NCBI GenBank assembly: GCA_002069785.1
Contig: MWCA01000050.1
Location: 1-44,345, forward strand
From: Lentisphaerae bacterium ADurb.Bin242
GTDB taxonomy: Bacteria; Verrucomicrobiota; Lentisphaeria; Victivallales; UBA1829
Length of the DNA stretch: 44,345 nucleotides
Direction of reading: 5' to 3'
Both the position numbers and the translations under genes were made by a program. The notes beneath the pieces are model-generated. The model searched no databases. It was not told the origin of the DNA and worked only from the letters and a program-made list of their open reading frames with translations. How positions within the stretch are numbered: the first letter of the stretch is position 1; the number at the start of each line of letters is the position of its first letter. Of the stretch, positions 17,194 to 25,900 are shown in pieces.

Positions 17194-18414
17194 TCAGACG
17201 AATTGGATGAATCCGTCGCGGTCGTAGCGGAAGTTCACACGGTGCCCCTCGAGACGCGAGATATCGGACGCGATACAGATCGCATTGGAAAGGTAGCCCG
17301 CATAGGCGTCCTGCGCGGGTTTGTAGGCAGGATCGCGCATCATCTTCACCAGTTCGAAGGCGTGTCCGGAATTGCCTCCGGAATGTCCGCCCTCCGGCTT
17401 TATCTCATACGTCTCGAAATGTTCGTCCTCATTGGTATAGACTTGGACCGAATTTTCCTCGACGTTGCCGTAGATGCGGCCCTTTGTTCCGACAATGTGG
17501 ACGTTGCGGGAGGAACGCGGTCCCATGCAGTTGAATGCGAGCAAGAAGTTTGCGGTCATGCCGTTCGCGTATTCGATCTGGACACTCTGGTTGTCCGCCA
17601 CATCCTTTTCGATGTTGTAGATGCAGTTTTGTTCAGCGGTGGTATGTTGCATAAAATCGTGAAGGACCGCGTCCTGCGCCGCCAGGCTGAATTCGGGCTT
17701 GCTCTGATATTTGCATTTTTCCTGCGGACAATTCCGGCAGAGTTTCGGAAAAAGCGGATTCGGACGGAAGAGCCTCTGTCCTCCGTAGGAGTTTACGGAC
17801 ACGGGACGGCTCGAGCTGAACCAGTTCAGAAGGTCCATGTCATGACTGGATTTCTCCATCATCGAACCGCCGCTTGTGATCTGATAGCGTCTCCACGGAC
17901 TGCGGCAGATACAGGAGGAAACGCCGAAACTCGCCAATTCGTCCGCCTGGATTGACAGGGGGTTGCCGACAACGCCACTTTCAAGAATCTCATGGATCTT
18001 TTTGTAGAAAGGCGCGGAACGGAGTACGAATCCAATCAGCATGCGGGTATCGTATTTGCGCGCGGCAAGCAGGATATCCTCGCTGTCGGCCATGGTCGTG
18101 GTGATCGGCTTTTCCAGCGCAACCGCAAGTTTGCGTTCGATGAACGGCATGACAATTTCCCGGTGCGTGTTGTTCGGAGTAACAACCGCGACGCCGTCCA
18201 GATCCGGATGATTTTTCAACACATCGCGCCAGTCGGTATAGGCACGGTAACCTCTCAGTCCGCTCATTTTGGCCATGAGGGCCGTGTTTTCCGGATTGAT
18301 ATCGCAGAGCGCGATGACCTCCACGTCGTCGAGTTTCGCGTAAACCTCGCTGTAACTCACGCTGCGGCCGCCGTTCCCGATGATCGCAACTTTCTTTTTG
18401 CCAGAGGATGTCAT
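17194..18414 (-). CDS. Gfo/Idh/MocA-family NAD(P)-dependent oxidoreductase
   Basis: 406 residues. The Rossmann dinucleotide site is at the N-terminus (VAIIGNGGRS, about 9-18), followed by the family's EKP motif (VALEKPITTT, about 100-109) and an alpha/beta C-terminal domain (GGHSGGNSGHAFELV). These enzymes oxidise or epimerise sugars, inositols or uronates. A cysteine cluster C-x2-C-x5-C (CRNCPQEKC, about 235-245) plus further Cys is unusual and may bind a metal or form a structural knot. The start at 18414 is supported by AAAGGAAGGA directly upstream; an in-frame ATG at 18561 would overlap the preceding gene. Second gene of the leftward operon. Confidence 0.9.
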   Translation of the reverse strand: MTSSGKKKVAIIGNGGRSVSYSEVYAKLDDVEVIALCDINPENTALMAKMSGLRGYRAYTDWRDVLKNHPDLDGVAVVTPNNTHREIVMPFIERKLAVALEKPITTTMADSEDILLAARKYDTRMLIGFVLRSAPFYKKIHEILESGVVGNPLSIQADELASFGVSSCICRSPWRRYQITSGGSMMEKSSHDMDLLNWFSSSRPVSVNSYGGQRLFRPNPLFPKLCRNCPQEKCKYQSKPEFSLAAQDAVLHDFMQHTTAEQNCIYNIEKDVADNQSVQIEYANGMTANFLLAFNCMGPRSSRNVHIVGTKGRIYGNVEENSVQVYTNEDEHFETYEIKPEGGHSGGNSGHAFELVKMMRDPAYKPAQDAYAGYLSNAICIASDISRLEGHRVNFRYDRDGFIQFV

Positions 18415-18487
18415 TTCCTTCCTTTCCGGTCCGGTCTTCCCGGCTTGAATTTCCGATAACAGGCAGCTTCTCTTATGCGGATGTCCG

Positions 18488-19276
18488 TCAGTTCTGATAA
18501 CCGCGCCAGAATATCTTGACGTCGCGCGGTGCAGCGGCATTTGTCGGGACGTATGAGGCAAAACGCATCAGTTCCGAATAGCCGATCACCGCGGAATGTC
18601 CGTCCGCAAAGGCGAAAACGATGCTTTTTCCATGCGGATAAAAAATCAGCGTTTTATTGTCGACATTGAAACTGCTGGAGTTCCGTCTGTACTGATTGTT
18701 TGCCTTTGGGAGTCCATTCTGCATCTCGTGGAGATCGCCGAAGACACTTGTGCCGGAGGGCTGCTCGAGCGAACCCCATTTTCTGTAGTGGAAAAAGTAA
18801 TCGTATGTATCTCCGTCGGCGTGGCCGGTATAAGCCTCCTGACTCGAAGTGATGTTACAGGCATAATCCGCACGGTAGGGGGCATCGTCCTTCACATAAA
18901 TGAGATTGGTGTCGTCGCGGGGCATGGAGGGGCAGATCCATATCTTGATGTTCCTGTACATATAGTTCCGGAAAAAATTCACGCGCCAGTGAGAACTGAT
19001 GGTCGTAGCCGAACGCTCCTTGTAATCATCCACATACATCATATTGGCCAGAGCGACCTGCTTCATGTTCCCCACGCACAGTACCTTCCTCGCCGACTCA
19101 CGCGCCCTGTTCAACGCGGGCAGCAGCAAGGCGGCAAGGATTGCAATGATCGCGACAACAATAAGAAGCTCAATTATTGTAAAATACTGGTGAAGAGACA
19201 AACATAAAATACGGAAAAAACTTTTGTTTCTGATGGTTCCAGAATGTTCCAAAGGGAATCTCCGACTGAAAATCAT
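18488..19276 (-). CDS. H-X9-DG pseudopilin-like protein, head of leftward locus A operon
   Basis: 262 residues. The type IV pilin-like N-terminus has a 31-residue leader, then F32-T-I-I-E36 and a hydrophobic helix to about 55 ([19 protein letters not shown]). Glu at +5 is kept, but the residue before the cut is Tyr31 and not Gly. [19 protein letters not shown] and the H-X9-DG signature ([12 protein letters not shown]) mark the DUF1559/H-X9-DG family. Its usual role is a minor pseudopilin of type II secretion-like machines; a role in glycan capture or enzyme export is inference. GGAGG lies 8 nt before ATG. It is driven by the operator/promoter at 19359-19420 and is followed by the dehydrogenase and esterase genes. 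Confidence 0.9.
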   Translation of the reverse strand: MIFSRRFPLEHSGTIRNKSFFRILCLSLHQYFTIIELLIVVAIIAILAALLLPALNRARESARKVLCVGNMKQVALANMMYVDDYKERSATTISSHWRVNFFRNYMYRNIKIWICPSMPRDDTNLIYVKDDAPYRADYACNITSSQEAYTGHADGDTYDYFFHYRKWGSLEQPSGTSVFGDLHEMQNGLPKANNQYRRNSSSFNVDNKTLIFYPHGKSIVFAFADGHSAVIGYSELMRFASYVPTNAAAPRDVKIFWRGYQN

Positions 19277-19358
19277 TTCCCGTTCCTCCAGTTTTTATCA
19301 TGCTGTTTCATATTGTTATAGAGCCAGATTTCAGAGGATTTTCCGCGCTCTATTTTAC

Positions 19359-19420
19359 AATATACCCGCAAAAAACATGCTGTCAATAATAAAAATGTAG
19401 CAATATTAGAAAAAATGTAG
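19359..19420 (-). promoter_or_regulatory. AraC-type direct-repeat operator plus promoter of the pseudopilin operon
   Basis: Two identical 10-mers AAAAATGTAG (plus strand, 19391-19400 and 19411-19420; CTACATTTTT on the minus strand) lie 20 bp apart. Four bases further on the minus strand is TTGACA (19381-19386), then 16 nt and TATATT (19359-19364). The repeat nearest the -35 box is positioned as in class II activation by AraC proteins. The AraC gene begins 60 bp away on the other strand. By eye 31 of 40 positions match the operator at 7711-7750. Confidence 0.8.
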
Positions 19421-19479
19421 TTGAAAAGGAGCAATGCTATGGTACTGTATATGGAAAAGATCCGCACGGAGAAGAATAG

Positions 19480-20301
19480 ATGGGGAAAGAAACGCCGAAC
19501 GCACGACAGAAAAGTATCTACCGTACTTACTGGGAACCTGCGACAGCAATGCCGCTTTTCGTCAGGTCCTGCGGGCATTACAGATTCAATGCTCCCTATA
19601 TGGACAGAGTCAAGAAAAAGTACTTTCTTGAACTCTTCTGGGTCATCAATGGCATTTGCACTTTTGTATATGAATCAAAGGAATGGTCCATCGGTCCCGG
19701 CTGGGTATTTTTCTATCTTCCCGGCGATGTGCATAAAGTGGAGATACGGACCGTAAGGACGGAATATGCGTGGGTGACCATTTCCGGTCCGAAACTGGAC
19801 AACCTGATCTCGTTTTTCAACATCGAACGCGGCCCGCGCTACGCGGGGATATGTCCCGTCGACATCTTTACGAAACTGGATGCGGTCATGCGTGACCCGT
19901 CGGAAAAAAGTGAACAGGAGGCAGGCAAAACTGCATTTGCAATCTTGGCGGATGCAATCTGCGGGACCCTCAAGGGGGAAAACATCGCGGAATCCTTCAA
20001 GATCATGGTAAGGGAAAATCTTTCTGATCCTTCCCTGTGCGTTGCCGGGATCGCATCCGCGCTGAAAGTCCACAGAACGACACTCCACAAAGCCGTCCGG
20101 ACGGATACCGGACTAAGCCCCCGGCAATACATTGTGCGCTGCCGCGTGCAGGAGGCACTTTCCATGATTCTCGATACCCGGCAGAGTTTCAAAGAGCTCG
20201 CGGCAAAGTGCGGCTTTCCCGACCAGAACTATTTTTCCAAAGTCATAAGAACGCATCTCGGGCACACACCCGGAGAACTTAGAAAGAACCGCCGTTTCTA
20301 A
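19480..20301 (+). CDS. AraC-family regulator, putative activator of both locus A operons
   Basis: 273 residues. The N-terminal half (about 20-115) is a cupin-like sensor (ELFWVINGICTFVYESKEW, GWVFFYLPGDVHKV), the C-terminal third (about 175-270) the double helix-turn-helix DNA-binding domain (LCVAGIASALKVHRTTLHKAV and FKELAAKCGFPDQNYFSKVI, each shown up to 21 residues apart in the protein, ending HLGHTPGELRK). GGAG lies 8 nt before the chosen ATG. It is divergent from the pseudopilin operon and shares with it the direct-repeat operator. The inducer is probably a sugar from the locus's target glycan; that is inference. Confidence 0.92.
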   Translation: MGKETPNARQKSIYRTYWEPATAMPLFVRSCGHYRFNAPYMDRVKKKYFLELFWVINGICTFVYESKEWSIGPGWVFFYLPGDVHKVEIRTVRTEYAWVTISGPKLDNLISFFNIERGPRYAGICPVDIFTKLDAVMRDPSEKSEQEAGKTAFAILADAICGTLKGENIAESFKIMVRENLSDPSLCVAGIASALKVHRTTLHKAVRTDTGLSPRQYIVRCRVQEALSMILDTRQSFKELAAKCGFPDQNYFSKVIRTHLGHTPGELRKNRRF

Positions 20302-20560
20302 CCATGTTTTGCAAAAGTCGTCCATGGATCGATATTGCCGCCGCTTTTCTCTGTCTCGATTTTTCAGAGAAAGAGAAGGGGCCGCCTTCTGTCATAAAAA
20401 TAAGGACTTGATCCGATAATCCGCCGGGCAGTGTCCGGATTTTTACGCACATTTGATTTTCCGATTGATTACGTAGCCTGAAATCCCGGATTTCCGAAGG
20501 TTACACTGAAGACCGGCAATGCGCCGTTCTCTTTGCATAACGCGTAGCGATTCCACATCA

Positions 20561-20712
20561 TCGTTTGAATTCCGGCTCAGCAATCAACTATTCCAATAGG
20601 GATTCCCAAACTCCTTTGTCGCGCCAGCGGCAAAATCTTCGATGTGTATTTTTCCAGTCGCCATAGGAAGCGGAAGATCGCGCCAAGGTGCGCCCGTTCG
20701 TAAAATCCGGAA
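20561..20712 (-). pseudogene. Remnant of IS5-family transposase (N-terminal part)
   Basis: Reading the minus strand gives FRILRTGAPWRDLP, then after a one-base frame shift SYGDWKNTHRRFCRWRDKG, VWESLLE, a stop codon, and LIAEPEFKR. RTGAPWRDLP followed by YGxW and RRFxRWxxKGVW is the hallmark N-terminus of IS5-group DDE transposases. At least one frameshift and one internal stop are present and the catalytic part is missing, so it is a dead insertion-sequence scar. Further decayed sequence may extend toward 20400, but I cannot support it. Confidence 0.75.
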
Positions 20713-20767
20713 AATCGTCTATATTTTTAAAATTATATTAATACCGGGTTATGAACTTGATCGAATG

Positions 20768-20795
20768 AAACTGTTATTTTATTTTATAACAGTTT
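20768..20795. promoter_or_regulatory. Perfect 10-bp inverted repeat upstream of the GntR regulator
   Basis: AAACTGTTAT (20768-20777) and ATAACAGTTT (20786-20795) flank an 8-nt A+T spacer. It lies 43 bp before the -35 box of the regulator gene, outside any coding frame. A dimeric regulator operator is the likely reading; a hairpin in transcripts coming from the left is the alternative. Confidence 0.5.
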
Positions 20796-20838
20796 GTCAA
20801 GAGGCGTTCTTTTTTTTCATTTTCACGGAGTTCCCATA

Positions 20839-20916
20839 TTGCAAAAGTTTGATTTTGTGTTATAATTTTTTTCAGGCAGAAATGAGCAAGTTGTCCGCAA
20901 GTATAAAAAGACTTGT
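20839..20916 (+). promoter_or_regulatory. Promoter and candidate autoregulatory operator of the GntR regulator
   Basis: TTGCAA (20839-20844), 16 nt, TATAAT (20861-20866). In the early transcribed region GCAAGT occurs twice with an 11-bp period (20886-20891, 20897-20902) and once inverted as ACTTGT (20911-20916). The 11-mer CAAGTATAAAA at 20898-20908 recurs at 22942-22952, just upstream of the first DUF4838 gene of this locus. This suggests one regulator acting at both places (inference). Confidence 0.5.
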
Positions 20917-20931
20917 AAAAAGGACGGTCAA

Positions 20932-21990
20932 ATGGGAAGGAAACTGGATAGCGCCATTCTGGAATGGAAAAGAATGCTTGCTTCGGGATGTTTGGGATCC
21001 GGACTACGTCTGCCGTCCGTCCGGGAAACAACCTGCAATCTTTCCGTTTCCCATGCGACAGCCGCGAAGGTATATGCGAGACTTATTCGCGAGGGACTGG
21101 TGAAAAGCGTGCCCGGCAAAGGGATGTTTCTTCGCGGCAGTCATGCCCGGCACGGAAAAGTCGCTTTTCCTTTCCGGTTTTCGGAATCGAACTGGCATTT
21201 GGACTCCATCATTCGTGCAGTCAGTCGGGCGATTACAAACACGTTTGCGGAAGAGCGTATCGCCTACGATGTCTATATGGCGGATGAGTGTCCGAGTGAG
21301 TGCGCCCGCTACGACGGGATCCTGCTTTCTGCCGAGGATGTCAAGTCTGTCCACGCCGTGCGGAAGAATTTCCGCGGAAAACTGGTCATCATGGAGGGCG
21401 GGCATATCCCTCTGCCGGATTTGGACTGCTGTCAGTTCCGGCTTGATTTCCTCCCCGCGTTGGATGAGTTCAATGAGGTCTTTCAGCCGCAGCGCTATCA
21501 GAAGATTCTTCTCGTCGGGACCGAGGGGAGGAGAAGCGGTAATGTCAAGGCGCTTTTCGACGTGCTTGGAGCCCGTTACGGGCTCACCGGGAAGCTGGAA
21601 AGCATCCTTCTTGTCGCCAGCAATTTCACGGCGAGTTACACGGCCTGCACATATTTCCGGGCGAAGGCGGAAAAATATGCGAAATATGCGGGCAGGCTTC
21701 TGGTGATCGCCATGTCTGAATTCTACGCGCCTGGCATACGGCAGGTGTTCGAGGAGACCGGGATCCGGGCGGATATCCTCTCCTTTGAAAACAGGGAATA
21801 TTATGACGACCCGGACAAAAAGGCCTATTTCACAAGTATCGACAGCAATATTGTACGGCTTGCACAGGAGGCGGCAAAGACCCTCTGCGACCTCGTAAAC
21901 GGCAAAGAGGACAGGAAACTCATCGTCAAAATCCCGTCGCGCCTCATCATCCGCGACAGCATCGCCATGCCTGAACAAAGGAGAATATGA
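20932..21990 (+). CDS. GntR-type regulator with LacI-like ligand-binding domain
   Basis: 352 residues. The first 70 are a winged helix of the GntR family (LRLPSVRETTCNLSVSHATA, then REGLVKSVPGKGMFLRG). Residues about 80-340 form a periplasmic-binding-protein-like sensor as in LacI/GalR and AraR-type regulators (KILLVGTEGRRSGNVKALFD, TAYFTSIDSN-like CPDKKAYFTSID region, then RLIIRDSI at the end). Such hybrids bind sugars and normally repress catabolic operons. AAGGA precedes the start. It reads toward the pseudopilin and the two DUF4838 genes, which are its probable targets. Confidence 0.87.
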   Translation: MGRKLDSAILEWKRMLASGCLGSGLRLPSVRETTCNLSVSHATAAKVYARLIREGLVKSVPGKGMFLRGSHARHGKVAFPFRFSESNWHLDSIIRAVSRAITNTFAEERIAYDVYMADECPSECARYDGILLSAEDVKSVHAVRKNFRGKLVIMEGGHIPLPDLDCCQFRLDFLPALDEFNEVFQPQRYQKILLVGTEGRRSGNVKALFDVLGARYGLTGKLESILLVASNFTASYTACTYFRAKAEKYAKYAGRLLVIAMSEFYAPGIRQVFEETGIRADILSFENREYYDDPDKKAYFTSIDSNIVRLAQEAAKTLCDLVNGKEDRKLIVKIPSRLIIRDSIAMPEQRRI

Positions 21991-22021
21991 AATATGGAAT
22001 GCGGGAAGCGATCTGTACAAA

Positions 22022-22051
22022 CGGAACAATTTCCGATTTTATGTTTTGACG
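22022..22051 (+). promoter_or_regulatory. Small inverted repeat and weak -35-like box before the second pseudopilin
   Basis: CGGAA-CAAT-TTCCG (22022-22035) and TTGACG (22046-22051) lie in the 116-nt gap between the GntR gene and the pseudopilin. No clear -10 box is seen, so the pseudopilin may also be transcribed from the regulator promoter. Confidence 0.3.
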
Positions 22052-22106
22052 GAACAGACCAACTGAAAATAACAGAAGAAACAACAAAAATGAAAGAAAC
22101 AGAACA

Positions 22107-22892
22107 ATGAAACAGGACAAAAAAGGCTTTTGGGGTTTGCATCTTTATCCTTCGGGGATTCAGCAAAAGTCACATATTTCACATTTTGTGCGAAAAATGA
22201 TATGTTTTACGCTTATCGAACTCCTGATCGTGATTGCCATTATCGCGATTCTGGCTTCCATGCTGCTGCCCGCGCTCGTCCAAGTAAAGAATATGGCGCA
22301 ATCCGTGAAATGTATTTCCAATCTTAAACAGCTCGGTCTGGCGTTCAATTTTTACAACAGCGATTACAGGGGCTACTATCCGCACAGCAGTTCCAACAAA
22401 ACAATCTATGGCACGTTTTCATGGTATGAAATTCTCGCAGATTACAATGTGGGAGGATTGAAATATACGAATGCAAAAACAGTGCGTTGTTCTGTTCCGA
22501 ACAAGGACAATCCCGATGCGATTCCATACTACGGTTATAATTATACGGTATTGGGGAACCAATTGGCACCCCGCCTTGAGCATTGCGCCGCTCCTTCCGG
22601 ACAATTCATCGTCATGGACAGCAAAAGTTTTTTGGTGGCCACCTACAACAGCGTCAATACTTATTTCCCGCTTGCCAAGCACAGCCGGAAGATCAATATT
22701 TTGTACGCGGATGCGCATGCCGGAGGGTTCAAGGTCATGAATGAGCTGAACCCGTGGGGCAATGTATGGTGTGAAGACCCGAACAACGCGACGGGGCCGG
22801 GCTGCCTCGGCAGGTGGAGCGCCAGTGTCACCGGAAAGAGCAATATTTCCCAAAGCGGCTGGTGGAAGTTCAAGATCGCGGAAGCTCGATAA
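22107..22892 (+). CDS. H-X9-DG pseudopilin-like protein of locus B
   Basis: 261 residues. Leader of 33 residues, then F34-T-L-I-E38 and the hydrophobic helix [19 protein letters not shown]. The residue before the cut is Cys33 (MIC|FTLIE), not Gly. The family block [19 protein letters not shown] follows, and the C-terminal signature is the variant [13 protein letters not shown]. The ribosome site is weak (AAAGAAAC); an in-frame ATG at 22198 would leave a three-residue leader and is less likely. The protein probably anchors in the inner membrane and may join a type II secretion-like pseudopilus. It heads the run to the two DUF4838 genes. Confidence 0.88.
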   Translation: MKQDKKGFWGLHLYPSGIQQKSHISHFVRKMICFTLIELLIVIAIIAILASMLLPALVQVKNMAQSVKCISNLKQLGLAFNFYNSDYRGYYPHSSSNKTIYGTFSWYEILADYNVGGLKYTNAKTVRCSVPNKDNPDAIPYYGYNYTVLGNQLAPRLEHCAAPSGQFIVMDSKSFLVATYNSVNTYFPLAKHSRKINILYADAHAGGFKVMNELNPWGNVWCEDPNNATGPGCLGRWSASVTGKSNISQSGWWKFKIAEAR

Positions 22893-22979
22893 TCAAGAAT
22901 TTCCGCAACCGTCCCGGAAATCTGAACAATCTTTCATGAAACAAGTATAAAACCTTCACAATCAACAGGAGAAAAGGAA

Positions 22980-25862
22980 ATGCGTTTTTTTCCTCATACA
23001 GCGGCTGTTCTGCTGCTGTCGGCCTCTTTCACGCCCCTCGCAAACCATGCGGCATCTCCGTCATCCGGAGAGTATATTCTGGCAAAGAACGGCAAAAGTG
23101 TCTGTACAATTGTACTGAAGGAAAATCCTTCCGCGAAGGAGAAATACGCGGCGGAGGAGCTTTCAGAGTTCATTGCAAAGATGTCGGGGGCGAAAGTCAA
23201 GCCGGAGATCCGGCATCAGAAATCATCCGCCCAATACAATATCTTCCTCGGAACGGCGAAAGACAGCGCCCTTGCCGCGAAAATAGCCTCTTCCAAGATA
23301 AAGGAGCTTCTGCATGACGGCTATGCGCTGAAGGCCGGACGCGACGGGATCATCCTGATCGGCGGCAGTGAGGACGGCGTGATCTTCGGGGCCTACGCTT
23401 TCCTGAGAAAACTGGGGATGCGCTGGTTCCACCCCGGGCCGGACGGCGAATACTGTCCGAAGCTTCCGGATCTGGCGGTCAAGGAGTGTGAGGAGATCGT
23501 CAATCCCTCCTTTGAGTTCCGCGCGCTGTCCGCAGGCAACAACTTTGCGCAGGGCGAAAATGAGTTTTTCAAATGGCAGACCCGCAACGGCATGTACATG
23601 TTAACCCATAAATTCATACTCTGGCGTCCGGATATACAGCTGGAAACATCAAGGCGTCCCGCCGAAATGGGCTGGGGCGGCCACGCCATGAGCAGCATGA
23701 TGGAGAGCGGCACGAAGAAAGAGGAACTCTTCAAGCAGCATCCGGAATACTACGGGATCTGGAACGGCAAACGGAACCTTCATTACTGGTACTGCCAGCC
23801 GTGTACCAGCAATCCCGAAGTCATACGGCGCATGGCGGACGGAATCATGAAATATTACAAGCACAAGCCCGAAGGCGGCAGCTTCCTTCTCGGGAATGAC
23901 GACCATACAAGATGGTGTCAGTGCGAAAACTGTTCCAGACTGGATTCCGAGTTCGATAAGAAGATGGGGTATGTCAGCACCCGCTATTTCAAAATGATCA
24001 TGGATGTTTACAAATGCCTGAAGGAGAATAACGCGAACGGGGAATTTCAGGCATGGGCATATCAGAATTTCCAGTATCCGCCCCATGAATCGGTCGTCAT
24101 CGACAAGAATATTTCCATTACGCTGTGTCCGCACGGACGTTGCTTTGTCCATGCCATCGACGACCCGGCATGCAAGGACAATGCAAGGTTTTATGACATC
24201 TTCAAGAAGTGGAAGGTGCGCAGAAACCGGACTTTCACGCTGGAATATCCCGGACAGCTGCCCAGCGGCTGCGAGGCCGGGGAGAGCTGTCAGGACAAAA
24301 ACTGCACGGGGGTCATCTACCTCCCTGATGACCGCAGGATGGCGGATACCCTGAAGAAGTATCATGAGCTCGGCATTCGCGGCTCCCGGAGCTTCATCGC
24401 CGCCTATAATACAAAATTCGGCGGCAGTCTCAAGGAAAACACCTACACCAGGACGCAGAACATCGCGCTCTGGCACTATTATTATGTAACCGCGTATTTC
24501 CTCTGGGATGTCAACGCGGATTATGAAAAAGTCTTCGAGGATTACGGCTCGAAATACTACGGGTCCGCATGGCCGGCCATGAGAAAATACCGTCTGCTTC
24601 TGACCGGTCTTTTCGAGAACGGGCCTCACATGCGCTACGGCACCCCCAACGAGGAACTGGCAAAATGCCTCTATCCCGCCTACTCCCGCGAACGCCTTGA
24701 GGCATACCTCAACGAGGCGGAAAAACTTGCGGCGGAAGACCCGTCCGCGCTGCGCAAAGTCCGCCGCGAACGCGACTTCTTCAATCACAGCTGGATCCTG
24801 ATGCTGGACTGTGTCTTGGCGGACGCCCCCGACCTGAAACGTACCCACCGGCCGGAAACGCCGCGCGCATGTGCCGCGCCGGAGGACCTGGTCGTTGACG
24901 GCCTTCTCAAGGAAAAGGAATGGAAAAAAGCGGACTGTGCCGTCAATTTCATCACAGACGGAAAACCAGCGGTTCCCGGGGCGATCCTCCGGGTGCTTTA
25001 CGACAAAAACAGCATTGTGCTCGGGCTGGAACTGCTTGAGCGCTTTGATAAAGCCGGACAGTGCGCGGAACGGCCGTCCGCAGAGGAACAGGTCGCGATC
25101 CGGCTGCCGCGTCCCGGCGCCTCCGACCTTGTTCTGGAGTTCCGGCCCGACGGAAAGTTCATTGCCGGGCAGTCCGGCGCGACCGGCGTCATGAGGACTC
25201 TCATCGACCGTCGGTCCGCGGAGGTCCGGATCCCCGTGTCCACCTTCGGCTTCCATGCGGCGGAGGGCAACAAGTTCAGCATCGGCGTAGAGCGCATCCG
25301 CGTGGAAAAAGGCAAGAAGACGGAGGCAAGGCTGGCCGGGCCGAACAAAAACCTTTATGCCGATATAACGCTCGGCGCTGCGGAGACCATAAGGAACGGC
25401 AGTTTTGAGGTGCTCATCAAACGGAAGGACTTGAAAGATTACATCGGAAACGGCGTCTTTCCGCAGTGGCTTACGATAAATCCGATCAAAGGCGCCATCG
25501 AACTCGTCCGGGAGAATGCCGCCCACGGGTACAATGCGCTGTGCTTCAAAGGAGCGGGCGCAGTCTTCTTCAACACACGTTCCCCGGAAAATCGGCGGAA
25601 TTATAAAATAAAAGTCTCCTGCCGTGCCAAAGGGCACGGGAAAATGTCGTTCTCCTTCAACCGCTACAAACAGGTGGACGGACACAACAGATTCGCCGGG
25701 CATGTGCCCAACTTCTTTACGGCGGAACTGAACTCCGGCGACTGGCAGTACTATGAGACAGTCTACGAGCATAACTTTGAAGAGCGCAACCCATCCCTCC
25801 GGATCGACATGAAGGGACAGGAGTGTTTCCTGGACGATGTGCGCGCAGAGATCATCTATTGA
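22980..25862 (+). CDS. Secreted DUF4838 protein (locus B, first copy)
   Basis: 960 residues with a signal peptide (about 1-24). The alpha-glucuronidase-like N-terminal domain (about 28-165) ends with MRWFHPGPDGEYCP, a stretch shared with the next gene. The DUF4838 barrel (about 200-560) has WCQCENC (C313, C315, C318), CPHGRCFVH (C383, H385, C388) and DDPAC. A shortened CBM9-like region (about 640-800, LVVDGLLKEKEWKKADC) and a C-terminal jelly roll (about 805-958, NGSFEVLIKRKD to CFLDDVRAEI) follow. AGGAG lies upstream, and CAAGTATAAAA at 22942 could be a regulator site. It likely acts on extracellular glycan in the periplasm or outside; chemistry unknown. Confidence 0.88.
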   Translation: MRFFPHTAAVLLLSASFTPLANHAASPSSGEYILAKNGKSVCTIVLKENPSAKEKYAAEELSEFIAKMSGAKVKPEIRHQKSSAQYNIFLGTAKDSALAAKIASSKIKELLHDGYALKAGRDGIILIGGSEDGVIFGAYAFLRKLGMRWFHPGPDGEYCPKLPDLAVKECEEIVNPSFEFRALSAGNNFAQGENEFFKWQTRNGMYMLTHKFILWRPDIQLETSRRPAEMGWGGHAMSSMMESGTKKEELFKQHPEYYGIWNGKRNLHYWYCQPCTSNPEVIRRMADGIMKYYKHKPEGGSFLLGNDDHTRWCQCENCSRLDSEFDKKMGYVSTRYFKMIMDVYKCLKENNANGEFQAWAYQNFQYPPHESVVIDKNISITLCPHGRCFVHAIDDPACKDNARFYDIFKKWKVRRNRTFTLEYPGQLPSGCEAGESCQDKNCTGVIYLPDDRRMADTLKKYHELGIRGSRSFIAAYNTKFGGSLKENTYTRTQNIALWHYYYVTAYFLWDVNADYEKVFEDYGSKYYGSAWPAMRKYRLLLTGLFENGPHMRYGTPNEELAKCLYPAYSRERLEAYLNEAEKLAAEDPSALRKVRRERDFFNHSWILMLDCVLADAPDLKRTHRPETPRACAAPEDLVVDGLLKEKEWKKADCAVNFITDGKPAVPGAILRVLYDKNSIVLGLELLERFDKAGQCAERPSAEEQVAIRLPRPGASDLVLEFRPDGKFIAGQSGATGVMRTLIDRRSAEVRIPVSTFGFHAAEGNKFSIGVERIRVEKGKKTEARLAGPNKNLYADITLGAAETIRNGSFEVLIKRKDLKDYIGNGVFPQWLTINPIKGAIELVRENAAHGYNALCFKGAGAVFFNTRSPENRRNYKIKVSCRAKGHGKMSFSFNRYKQVDGHNRFAGHVPNFFTAELNSGDWQYYETVYEHNFEERNPSLRIDMKGQECFLDDVRAEIIY

Positions 25863-25900
25863 GAACGACAATGAGATAAACAGAATAGGAGTTTACATCC

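Larger units (their letters stand above)
20302..20931. other. 630-nt spacer with IS remnant and GntR control region
   Basis: No intact gene. It holds an imperfect hairpin just after the AraC gene (TTCTCTG/CAGAGAA near 20349-20376, without T tract), the decayed IS5-type transposase piece at 20561-20712, the inverted repeat at 20768-20795 and the promoter/operator at 20839-20916. Confidence 0.6.
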
